Assembly (NCBI GenBank): GCA_020310875.1
Contig: CM035441.1
Span: forward strand, 84,059,378-84,123,377
Direction of reading: 5' to 3'
Origin: Ceratopteris richardii
Lineage: Eukaryota; Streptophyta; Polypodiopsida; Polypodiales; Pteridaceae
Length of the DNA stretch: 64,000 bases
Shown in pieces: positions 46,422 through 56,600 of this stretch (the stretch's first letter is position 1; each line of letters opens with the position of its first letter). The position numbers and the translations under genes were made by a program. Below the pieces are notes generated by a model, which did not search any database, was not told the origin of the DNA, and saw only the letters and a program-made list of their open reading frames with translations.

Positions 46422-46772
46422 CTAAGGCGAGTCAGGCTCAACTTCAGGAGCTCCGTCGTCACTTCCTAGCATTAGCACATCTGCCCAAGCCCATGTGATA
46501 TCGTTTTCCTCGTTAGGCATTTCCCTCGAAGGATCGAAATAGTAATATCGATCTCTCGCCCATCCTACATGTCGAGTCAGGTATTCCTCAAAACACTCAA
46601 TGTAAAATGCAACACCCAAACCCTGGTTTATAAAGCATACCAGCCAATGCGCTTCCTCAACATCGTATTCCGTCTCAAAGTCGTCGACATCTATGTCCAT
46701 GCGGGCGAATGTTTGGTCCGAGAAATATATCCTTAGCTCGTACAAGTAGAGCTGCGTTATTTGATCTGCCAT
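46422..46772 (-). CDS. Small acidic ORF downstream of Gypsy F integrase
   Basis: A 116-codon frame with a true ATG start (MADQITQLYLYELRIYF). It has many Asp, Glu, Tyr and Trp residues (VDDFETEYDVEEAHW, ARDRYYYFDP) and ends in EVEPDSP. I do not recognise it. It lies about 200 bases after the end of F's integrase frame on the same strand, so it may be an accessory or 3' ORF of that element. Its uneven composition and intact frame argue against pure chance, but the support is modest. Confidence 0.45.
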   Translation of the reverse strand: MADQITQLYLYELRIYFSDQTFARMDIDVDDFETEYDVEEAHWLVCFINQGLGVAFYIECFEEYLTRHVGWARDRYYYFDPSREMPNEENDITWAWADVLMLGSDDGAPEVEPDSP

Positions 46773-46975
46773 TTTGTTACTTAGCTCCTAACAGTCTCTG
46801 CATAACACAAAAAATATTAGAAGTCCAAAATTCTTGAGCTAGCACAGGATAATATTTATGACACACGAAAATCATAACTAACATATGCGCATATATATAT
46901 ATAACTATACATGTATGTACAAGGAGTCTACTACGTCCTTCTGCTTAGATCTTTCTGGCTTCTCCCGTCCTAATA

Positions 46976-48481
46976 TCACTTGAAATATGGTTTAACTCTA
47001 AGCGCGTTAACCTTCACGGGAACATATTCTTCTCCTAAATCTTGAATTTGCATGGAACCATTGGAATTGAGTTCCACCACCTTAAACGGTCCTGCCCATC
47101 TTGTCTGTAACTTCCCTGGGAATTTATAATATTTACTATCGTAAACTAGCACCAAATCCCCTTCTTGAATCACATAGGTTTTGAGATTTTTGTCATGCCT
47201 CTCCTTACGTCTCTTCTGAATAGCTTCCAAACTTTGTTGTGCGATAAGTCTCTTTTCTTCCAGCTTGACCAGTTGTATGTACCTTTCCTTCAATGACTCT
47301 TCCTCGCCCATCCTAGCCTCGATGGCCACTCTTAATGTTGGAACTTCTTTTTCGATGGGAAAGATGGCTTCCTCGCCGTATACTAGGGAGAACGGAGTGC
47401 TCTTTGTCGTCACTCGGTAGGATGTTCGATATGCCCACAAGGCTTCCAAAAGTCTCTCATCCCAATCTCTCCTATGCACAGCTACTGTCTTTGTCAGAAT
47501 CTGTTCAAGAACTTTGTTGGTGACCTCCACTTGTCCATTTGCCCTCGGGTAATATGGAGTGCTTTTTCTATGTTTGATTTTATATAATTCCATTAATTCT
47601 TCGATCAGTTCGTTGACAAAGTGCGTTCCTCTATCACTCACTATTTCCAACGGGCATCCGAATCGAGTGATAATTTGTTCATACAAGAATTTCGCTACAT
47701 CAACAGCTCGGTCAGTCTTCAGAGCTTTCGCCTCTACCCACTTGGTAACATAGTTAGTACATACCAAAATATACCTATTAGATCTTCGTCGTGAGGGAGG
47801 ATCAATAGGCCCAACAAAATCAATTCCCCACTTCTCAAACGGCTTAAGAGCAAGCACCGGTGTGAGAGGAGCAGCATGTGCTAATGCTGGTTTTCCCATT
47901 CTTTGGCATCTGTCACATTTCTTACAGTATGTTTTTGCTTCTTCTTCCTCGAGACACCTCCGATAAATGCTCTCATGAACAAAATATCGATAGAGTTGCC
48001 CCCCAATGATGCTAGGGTGCTTCGCCAATGCTAACAGTTTTTGCTTCTCTCTCTTGCTTGCTCCTGGCGGATATTGAGTGGTGCATAAGAAGTTCACCAA
48101 GTCGGCATACCAAGGTACTTTAGCATCAACCTGGAATAGATGCCCATCAGGAGCATCATCGGGCACACCAGAGATTGGCTCCTCATTAACAATTCGAGAT
48201 AAATGGTCAGCCAATATATGTGCTTTGCCTGGTCTGGTTACCACTGTGAACTGAAATTCTTGGAGAAGTAGCATCCACCTCATCAGTCGCCCTGACAGCT
48301 CGGTTTTATTAATGATGTACTTAAGGGCTTCATGATCCACATAAAACGTGAAATGCTTTCCCATTAGGTAATGTCGATACTTGTTCACCGCAAAGATCAT
48401 CGAGAGACATTCCTTTTCTGTAGTCGTGTAGTTCCTCTCAGTGCTATTCAAATTGCGACTTGCGTAATAAATAGGATGGTG
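46976..48481 (-). pseudogene. Gypsy element F: RNase H and integrase, truncated by E
   Basis: An open minus-strand frame. RNase H part: HPIYYASRNLNSTERNYTTT, FYVDHEALKYIINKTE, ADHLSRIVNE. Integrase: CDRCQRMGKPALAHAAPL, GIDFVGPIDPPSRR, TNYVTKWVEAKALKTD, SDRGTHFVNELIEELM, RANGQVEVTN, and the C-terminal part EGDLVLVYDSKYYKFPGK. The HHCC zinc finger is damaged: sequence jumps from YRRCLEEEEA to KTYCKKCDRC, so about 40-50 residues including one His are missing. The codons before 48481 (to 48499) lie in E's LTR. The RT side of F should lie beyond E, outside this window. Confidence 0.85.
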
Positions 48482-49376
48482 TGTTGACCTAAGCACCAAC
48501 TTAGGGACTTGCGGAGAAAGAGACTATACCTCAATCCCCTCTCAAGTGCATATAGTGGGGATACACGCTTTTAATTATCAATCCAAAGAGTATACAAACC
48601 TAGCCGAGTGTATGAGGACATGCAATCATGTGATGATCAATGCAAATGAACTTCCCAAAGAGTGTAAATGAGGCAAAGACTTATCCAAACTAGCTTCAAC
48701 TGTTGGTCATGGCGAAACGATACTTGGTGCAGCAGCCGTTAGTATTTTGGACTTTTCTTCCAGGTCTGAGCTCCAAATATAGCGAATAGCATATGCGTTT
48801 CGAAGCTCTCGAGAAGACGCATCCAATGGCAGTGGTTTCACCCAATTCCGACGCTCCTACTTCAAGTTATGAGCAAAATACTGAGTCGCGGGAATACTTT
48901 CCTACACTTCAGCACTTCCTACACTTCGCACACACCTTACCTACAGCAAATAAACACTTTCATGGATAGACAACACTCACAAGCACTCTTTCCAAGCAAT
49001 ACACATGCATACAAGCTCACAGAGAAGAAGATATGGAGTGAGAAAGACACAAATTCGAATTTCTGTGCTCTCTATTCTCACAATGGCAAAAAATCCTTTA
49101 CAAAGAGTCACATTTGACTTATATACTTGTGCCCTAAAAAATGGTCCTTTCACACAAGAGACCGGCACTTTATTCACTAAGAGACTAATTTCCTACTATT
49201 TTACAAGGGTGAATCTCTAATCTTCTGCGGGGGTGCATCTAGAGGACTCCTCTAGTGCCTTTACAACGGAAAATATATTACAAGAATGATTATGATACAA
49301 AAATATGATGTCCAAATCGGAAGAATTTTGGGGCCCATCTTTTTCTCTGCTTTGTGCTTCTTTTAGCTCTGCAACA
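48482..49376 (-). repeat. 3' LTR of Gypsy element E
   Basis: On the minus strand it starts TGTTGCAGAGC and ends CTTAGGTCAACA, with a polypurine tract GACGAAGAGGGGGAGAG (49377-49393) in front. A TATA-like GTATATAAG lies at 49118-49126 (minus). A second PPT/LTR-start-like site lies at 49898-49912, so the true LTR could be longer (48482-49898). The 5' LTR outside the window would decide. Confidence 0.6.
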
Positions 49377-49393
49377 CTCTCCCCCTCTTCGTC

Positions 49394-49834
49394 TCTGTCG
49401 TCCCTTGACAGGCTTTGCTTCTTGTCTTCAGTTTGTTCTCTGCACGCAGCCTTTGCCCATTGTTACCTGTTTATAAAACAGGTGTTCAGTTTTGACGGCC
49501 TCTTCTTAATCCTTGTTTTACATTCTTTTCTTTTGCTCGCCCGCAACCCCTAGAGTTTGACTGACTACCTCATATTTCGCAGTCTAATTCACCTATAGGC
49601 TTATTACTTCTGGGTTGCCGTCGTAATTCTGGTTGCCACGCACGCCATCAGTGGAAGGTTGGAGATGTGGTGCTTCAGTCTTCGATCTGGACCTTCCAAC
49701 AGATCAAGAGGTTGAAGCACCCATGTGGGTTGCGTCCTTTCCTTGGTGTGTGTGCCCCTGTGGGGCTCTGTGCAGAGATGGGTGTTGCGCCCCTGCGGGG
49801 CTTCTTGCAGAGATATATCTTCAGATATTTCTTT
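49394..49834 (-). other. 3' untranslated stretch of E with a duplicated PPT-like block
   Basis: Between the stop of ORF3 and the PPT. 49377-49420 (plus: CCCCTCTTCGTCTCTGTCG, TGACAGGCTTTGC) repeats 49901-49935 (CCCTCCTGGACTCTGTCG, CGACAGGCTTTTT). A minus-strand TATA-like TTTATAAAC lies near 49470. The frame 49633-50010 on the plus strand is not supported. Confidence 0.5.
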
Positions 49835-52800
49835 TTAGTGAAGCTGCTTCTTTCGTTGCCTTCTTCGCTTCTTCCTTTTACTTGATTCTCCCTCAACACT
49901 GCCCCCCTCCTGGACTCTGTCGTCCCCGACAGGCTTTTTGTGGCGACGTGTGTAGGTTTGGATGGTGTGTTGCTCTCTTTGATTTAACAGATTCGCGTGA
50001 CATAGCATGAACTCCTTCCATTGCTGAGACTTTACCCCATCTTCTGGCGCCTGTCTATGATCAGCAAAGAAACTTGTCTCATAGGCCACCAGTCTTGCAT
50101 TCAAATTGGAGGTCATTTTAATAAAAATCTCTGAATCCATTTCAAAGAAGCCTGTAAAGAATGCTTCTTCAAAAGTCTGCATATATATCGATGGCAGAAA
50201 CATGAGACGAGAAAAATATGCCATAATAGTTAACCGGCTGGGAATAGTAGATAAATAAAAAATTAATGCCTCCGATCCTTGCGTAATGCCGATGAAATTC
50301 AAAAATGTATACCGTGCATGTTGGAACACTTTTATTACCGTCAGGAGCATGCTAAATATTTTATTTGTCATTTTGACTGCTAAATCTGGAACGGTAGCAT
50401 ATCTTGCAAGCCAAAATTCCATGGTTTTGACCATGTATTCCTCTGTCGGTAGGTAGTTATGTGGTGGACTAGGTAATAGCGGATAATTTAACCACTGGTT
50501 ATTAATGCTGCCTTGTCGTTGGCCTTCCCAAAATTGCATCCAGGCTCTTCTACGGGGTAGTGGGCAAAATGCTGGATTGACTTGAAGCTCATACGGGGAT
50601 GCTTCCCATTGCACCCGTAGTGTAGGGTTCTTTTCCAAGAGCTTTCTTCTCCATATTGGATCTGCTGCCTCAAACTCGGCTTGAGTGTAGTTAAACGTAT
50701 TATACCGAAAGTGGAGATTATTATCCGGTTCTTTATTTGTCGTATGCTTTATGTAATGCCGAGTTTGTTCCTTCAATAGCCCGTATGGTACATTGAATGG
50801 CCTGAGTATGTGCTCGAGTTGCTTGCTGTCGATTTGAGCCTCTTTCATTACTTTGATGATTTGGTCCTCAAATTCCGCAGTAAGCTGGGACACCAGTAGT
50901 GCCCTGTCTGCCCGGCTTAGTTCTGCAATGTCTCGAATGTTAGGTTCAATGGGAACCTCCTTTTCCGCCCTTATTGGTGAATGATATGAGGGGGGAGAGA
51001 GAGGACGTACCTCTTCCTCCACAGTAGCCGTGGTCTCTTGTGGAACTACTGGTGTCCCCTGTTTTGCTCGCTGCTCTAATTGCTCCTGAAGCTGTTTGAT
51101 TAAATCATCTTTTTTCTTGTTTTCCTCTTCAGCCTTAGCAATGGTTGCCTGGTGTTTAATTAGTTCCTGAGCCACAATATTCATGTGCTCTGTGTCTTCT
51201 TTACACTGTCGCAGGTAGTTATTCTCTGCTTTTTTCCATTTCGTTCTGAGGGCAGCTGTGTCCTCCATATACCTCTTTTCCCCATCTGTAATGACAGCTT
51301 GCTCCTGTCTGAGCTGGTCTTGTAATTTAGTGATCTGTTCTTCCAGGTTCTTGATATTTCCTTGTTGGTCATCAGTAATTGCCAGTGGCTGATCACCAAT
51401 GAGAGCTGTCATTAACTCTTTATTTCTTTGTCGCATATTGTCAGCTTCGTCCATACTGACTTTAAGCTGAGACTCTAAGATTTTGCTTCGTGCTTTAATG
51501 CGTGTCTTCTCAGTCTCACTCATCTCTAATTTCTTTGTCAATTCTTGGATTTGTTCTTTCAGTTTTGTCTGTTCTATCTCTAGCATGTTGTTTTGTGTTT
51601 TGACCTCTTGAAGTTCCTTCTCTTTATTCAGAGCTTGTTCTCGCACCTTGGATAATTCTTCGGAAAGATGTTTACCTGCTCTTTCAAGTTCTTTCTTGTC
51701 TCGCATGGCTTGGTCGTAATCTTCATCCGCGTCAAGCATTAATTGTTGTGTATCCAGAGCCGTTCTAATCATATCTTGCACAACAGGCTTGAGCTGAGCT
51801 ATGTCTACATTCAGCCATGTCTTTGCTATTCCTGGAGTCTCTCCTGTTTGCACATCTTTGCCTTCTGCCACCTGGATTGTTTCATTATGCGGTTGTCTAA
51901 CTTGCAGTTGTATTCTGGGTTCTTCATCATCTTCTTTTGCTTCCTTCTTTTTAGTGGCACTCCCTTGAAATATGACATCCATTGGGGAAGGTTCTGCCAC
52001 AACCCTGATTGGAGTGAAGGGTTCTTCCGCTTCTATAGCATTATCCTCATTCTCCATTTTCGATATCTCCTCCTCTGTCTTTGTGCTTGTGGTTTTCTGA
52101 TTTACTTTTATTTCTTGATCTAGCGGCTTGAGGCCTTCTGGCTCTTCACCATAATCAACTTCATTTAATTCGGTCCATTGTCCATCATCTTTGGATTCGC
52201 TTCGAATATCCACATTCAACAATGATGTGTCTCTTTCTTCTTTGTCCTGTGATGAAGAGCTGGAATTATCTAATCCGATTTCGCGGTATCGGTGAACTTT
52301 AGTGAGTCTTATTTTTGTTTTTAATTCCTGTTGTGACTGCTGATAATGATGACCTTGCACTGGTAAGTTTATTTGTCCATCCGTGTATTTGTGTGTCTCT
52401 TCTAGTGCTTTAGTCAATTCTTCTTCCGTGATTTGTTTCTGTCCTGCAATGGTCACTTTGGGAAGTTCATGGACTCTTTTTGTCATAGGTTCTCCTTCTT
52501 CATCTTGCTTGACTTCTCTTAGTCTTTTTATGCCTCTCATTCTCGGCTGAGAACTTGTTTCGGCTTCTTCTCCGCTGATGGCAACCTTCTTTTTCTTAGG
52601 GACCGTGGCTGGTTTTGCATATTGAGCTAGTTTTTCTGAAGTTGGCATCTCTCTCAAACAATTCTTCATATCCAAAGCTTCATATATCAGTAACGTGAGA
52701 GCCGAACTACGATTCAAAAATTTCTTCTGGCCCCACTTCTTCTGGGCTTCAAAGAGCCTTTCTTGGACATACCCTGTTAAATTAATTTTGTTTCCTATTT

Positions 52801-53410
52801 GTCGCATGGCATGTGATAATAGTTGTACTACAATCTTTTGTGGAGTCGTGTATCTGTGCATACTGGGGAAGCAGAAATGCTGATGCACCAGACGGACAGC
52901 ATCTTCAATGTCTATTCTGTTAATCTCCAGGAAGGACCTCTTCTTCGGGTCATGACATTCCTCTTTGACACTAGTAATTCCTGCTTGATTCCATCCAAAA
53001 GCTTTATTGATCAACTCATGTGTGAATTGAATGGTCTTCCAAATTCCGACTTTATCCAATACTCGTGCTTCTGGAACTGACATTTTTGTAGCTGCAGGCT
53101 GCATGGTATTCATTACCTGTGCACATCTCTGAAAATCTGGAACATATATAGGCAATTTGAGAAATGCCTCTAGGCCCGCTTGTGTCCATACATCTTCAAT
53201 ATGAGGTAATCCTTGTATTATTGTCTTGAAATCCTGTGACATGATTGGAAAGTAATGATCTGTATCCATAATTTTGATTGTTGCCATGAAGATGAGCTCT
53301 GCCACTGGTTGATCATCCCGAAACCAGTGACCTCTTGCTTTTGTAATGGACTCGAGTGGGAAAAGCTGGACCTCTTCCACTTGGGTAGCTTCAGAACTAG
53401 TAGATGCCAT
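49835..53410 (-). CDS. ORF3 of Gypsy element E, coiled-coil protein of unknown function
   Basis: I choose ATG 53410 (MASTSSEATQVEE); the frame opens six bases earlier at GTG. About 1191 residues. N-terminal globular part: HWFRDD (about 30), KLPIYVPDFQRC, QHFCFPSMHRYTTPQKIV (about 180), KKWGQKKFLNRSSALTLLIY. An acidic/low-complexity part follows, then a long coiled coil (about 555-785: KELERAGKHLSEELSKVREQ, LEEQITKLQDQLRQEQ). The C-terminal domain has NPAFCPLPRRRAWMQF (about 946) and hydrophobic helices (about 1020-1090: FLNFIGITQGSEALIFYL). It ends in a basic KRKKRRRQRKK. There is no clear signal peptide. Position after pol is like env-like ORFs of other plant retrotransposons, but I see no homology to a fusion protein. 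A and D carry related copies. Confidence 0.85.
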   Translation of the reverse strand: MASTSSEATQVEEVQLFPLESITKARGHWFRDDQPVAELIFMATIKIMDTDHYFPIMSQDFKTIIQGLPHIEDVWTQAGLEAFLKLPIYVPDFQRCAQVMNTMQPAATKMSVPEARVLDKVGIWKTIQFTHELINKAFGWNQAGITSVKEECHDPKKRSFLEINRIDIEDAVRLVHQHFCFPSMHRYTTPQKIVVQLLSHAMRQIGNKINLTGYVQERLFEAQKKWGQKKFLNRSSALTLLIYEALDMKNCLREMPTSEKLAQYAKPATVPKKKKVAISGEEAETSSQPRMRGIKRLREVKQDEEGEPMTKRVHELPKVTIAGQKQITEEELTKALEETHKYTDGQINLPVQGHHYQQSQQELKTKIRLTKVHRYREIGLDNSSSSSQDKEERDTSLLNVDIRSESKDDGQWTELNEVDYGEEPEGLKPLDQEIKVNQKTTSTKTEEEISKMENEDNAIEAEEPFTPIRVVAEPSPMDVIFQGSATKKKEAKEDDEEPRIQLQVRQPHNETIQVAEGKDVQTGETPGIAKTWLNVDIAQLKPVVQDMIRTALDTQQLMLDADEDYDQAMRDKKELERAGKHLSEELSKVREQALNKEKELQEVKTQNNMLEIEQTKLKEQIQELTKKLEMSETEKTRIKARSKILESQLKVSMDEADNMRQRNKELMTALIGDQPLAITDDQQGNIKNLEEQITKLQDQLRQEQAVITDGEKRYMEDTAALRTKWKKAENNYLRQCKEDTEHMNIVAQELIKHQATIAKAEEENKKKDDLIKQLQEQLEQRAKQGTPVVPQETTATVEEEVRPLSPPSYHSPIRAEKEVPIEPNIRDIAELSRADRALLVSQLTAEFEDQIIKVMKEAQIDSKQLEHILRPFNVPYGLLKEQTRHYIKHTTNKEPDNNLHFRYNTFNYTQAEFEAADPIWRRKLLEKNPTLRVQWEASPYELQVNPAFCPLPRRRAWMQFWEGQRQGSINNQWLNYPLLPSPPHNYLPTEEYMVKTMEFWLARYATVPDLAVKMTNKIFSMLLTVIKVFQHARYTFLNFIGITQGSEALIFYLSTIPSRLTIMAYFSRLMFLPSIYMQTFEEAFFTGFFEMDSEIFIKMTSNLNARLVAYETSFFADHRQAPEDGVKSQQWKEFMLCHANLLNQREQHTIQTYTRRHKKPVGDDRVQEGGSVEGESSKRKKRRRQRKKQLH

Positions 53411-53698
53411 CTGCACTCAATGTAGAGCATGAATTAGTTGCCATATCTTATCATAAATTCTCCTTTGTCTATTTGTGATAAGCTCGATATTGCTCCGAGT
53501 GAATGGTGTCGTCCCTTTCCCGTGGGTGTGAGAAAGGTAATACCTGGATTTTTCACATATTTATGTATTTTTATACTTTCATCTAAAAAAAGAAAACAGA
53601 AAAGTTAGTTTATAGCCGAAGCGGTTATTAAAACTTTTTTGGAGTATTTTCTTAATGTACCAGTGCTCTCCTATTTCCCAAGAGGAAAATGTGCTTGA
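53411..53698 (-). other. Spacer between pol and ORF3 of E
   Basis: 288 bases without a supported ORF. A has a similar gap (25233-25462). ORF3 is too far from the pol stop for simple frameshifting, so it probably needs a spliced or separate mRNA; I cannot name splice sites with confidence. Confidence 0.5.
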
Positions 53699-56600
53699 CT
53701 ATCCTGGAATAGAAGAAGGGTGTGCCAAATGCTTGGCCTTGTAATGTGGCCCTATCATGCATACTTTGGGTATTGATAACTCCATATGTGTGCATCTGGA
53801 AGTAGTTGGTTGATGTATGCATTCTGTCTTGTCTTTCGGTAACCAAATCTGCTTCATTTTGCTGAGCTTTGTTGTACGTTGCCTAATTCCGATGAATGTG
53901 GCTCTTTTCTTGTTGTATGTCTGCTTTATCTGATTTGTAATTCTCGGAATGGCTCGGGTTGCCATTACAGACTCCTTCTTTCTCCAGTAACTCCTTTTTT
54001 GTGGCTGTTTTGCTTGCGGACCATATTGGTTTGTCTTGTGCCGAGGATCATCCTTTCGGTTTAGTTTCCTTGGAACGCAAGACTTAGGAACCCATATTTG
54101 CGAACGATCCTGTTGAGCGGCAACTACTTTCTTTGGGATCCATATTGTAGCAATTCGTTGATGACTTCGTTGTTCCGACTGATTTGTTTTCTCACTTGAT
54201 TGTTTGTTCTGATGTCGGGTGTGCTTCTGTCGTCGAAGATACTCCTCCACTTGATCTTTCTTTATCCACGCTTGGTTAGAGTATGGAATAGGGTATATTT
54301 TAATGGGTACAGATTTTGAATTACTCAGAGGACTAGTCTCTCTGATGCATGGTGCTTCACTGAGGTTGGTTTCAGCTTGATAGACACTCTCGTGACTTGC
54401 TAGACTAGAATATTGTATGCAATCAGAATTCAATGTGTCCGCACATATAGTACTTGACGAAGGTGTTTCTATAGTGCTAGTGAACATACATTCATGACTT
54501 TGTTCATTGGGATGAACTTTTTGCTCTATGCTCACAGAGTTGATTGGTCGTTCTTCTAGCAAACTGAATACTTCACGATGTCCTATTCTGGCTGAGATGT
54601 ATCCTAAAGCCAATTGAACGGTCACATCATATTCGTAAATCCAGTCTTGACCTAACACTACCTCCTCAAGTAAATCTTGATCATGACACACTAATAGCTT
54701 TTGTTCCATGGTGTTGTTGCCAAGATGCAGAGGTAAGGTGATCTCACCTATGCATTGAGTAATCGTTCCTCCTATTCCTATCAGCTGTGCCATCGATGGG
54801 CGTACTTCCTCCTGGAATTTTTGGGTCAAAGAAAGTTTGATACAGCTTACAGCAGCTCCTGTGTCGATGAGAGCATCCACTAAGTGGTACTCCGTTCTAC
54901 CTGCTCCCAGATTTAAATATGGTTGGGTTTTCTGTGATTTTAGGGTTTGGGTGGCTCTAAAATTAGCCATCGGGATGAGTTCCTCTCCTAATCGATATCT
55001 CTCATCTCGCTCTCTCATCCACTCTTTCCGTTTCTTTATTCTTTCCAATGCTTCCTGTCTCGCTTCTTCTCGTATTCTTTCCTCTTCTATGCGTCTATTC
55101 TTGCCTTTGATTAATCGAGACATTGTTTCTTCAGTCAATGGTTCTAGATATTTTTTTACTCTACATCCACTGATATAGTTTGGTAATATATCCCCATCCA
55201 AGGTTGCTAAGTTGATTGCTCCACTTGTTGATATACGATTAACGATTAATGGACCATATCCTCTCTTCTGCAACTTCTTAGCATGTTGTTTCAAGGTATA
55301 TACCAAAACTAAATCTCCTTCCTTCAAATTTTTGTCCTTAATGTGCGCATCAAAGTAGGCTTTCTGTCGTCGTTTAGCAGCATAAATGCCTGCTACTGCT
55401 TGTAGCCTAGTTTCATGAAGCTTTTCTATTTGGTCCAATTGAGCTGATAGTTCATGTCCTGTCCACTCGTAAGTAGTTGCTACTCTCAGAGTGGGAATTA
55501 AGAAATCAATTGGCAAAAAAGCATTTTGTCCATACACTAAGTTAAAAGGAGTAGTGCCTATGGCGGTTTTATAGGCTACTCGAAATGCCCATAAAGCATG
55601 ATGTAACTGCTTATCCCAATCTGACCTTCCACTGTTAACAATTTTGGTGAGAGCTGTACACAAGATTTTATTAGAACTTTCGGCTTGTCCATTGGCTTGT
55701 GGGTGATAAGAAGCTGATTTCTTATGAATTACTAAGAATTCATTCAATAAAGCTTCTATAACTTCATTCACAAAGTGCGTACCTCTATCACTCACAATTT
55801 CTATTGGTAGTCCAAATCTAGTGAAAATGTTCTCAAAGAGAAACTTGGCTGTGGTTCTTGCGTGATTTTTCGTGGTTGCTTTTGCTTCAACCCATTTGGT
55901 TAGATAGTCTGTGGCTACAATTATATACTCGGCATGGGATCCTTTTGCTGGTGGGCTAATAGGTCCTATGAAGTCTATCCCCCATTTCGTGAAAGCTCTG
56001 GCACTCATCATGGGTCTAAGTGGCATCTCATCCCTTCTAATTGGATATTTCGTTCGTTGACAAGTATCACACCGTTGTACATATGTTACGACATCTTGGT
56101 GTAGAGTTGGCCACCACATTCCAGCAAAGAGGATCATTTTTACTGTTTTATCTGCAGTGAAGTGCCCTCCTGCAGCTCCTGTATGTGCCATCTCTAAAAC
56201 AGAAAGATATTCATTTTCGTGAATGCACATTCTTAACTGGTTATCTTTCCCTCGTTTAAAAAGTTGTTTTCCTATAATGGCATAATCCTTACTTTGTTCT
56301 ACCAGTGCACGTTTCCTTGCCATAGTGGCTCCTTCGGGGTATTCTTGAGTTTTTAAGAACTTTACCAGAGGCATGCTCCATCTTGGTGCTATTGTAGAAT
56401 AGCATAAGGTAGAGTTCTCTTCTGGATTTTGTTCTTGACAGATTTGGCATGCTGATACATAGTTATGTGAGTCTCTTTGCATGGTTGGCCAATATATGCC
56501 AAATCTCTTGAGTGTTTGCCACGTTCCATTTGCATTCAAATGAGTTTTCCATTGGTTTACATGTGCTTTCTGAAGCCACATTTCTTGTTCCTCTTCTTCC

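Noticed and set aside
49633..50010. Plus-strand frame of 125 codons
   Set aside because: It is antisense to the end of E ORF3 and to its 3' untranslated part; no recognisable domain.
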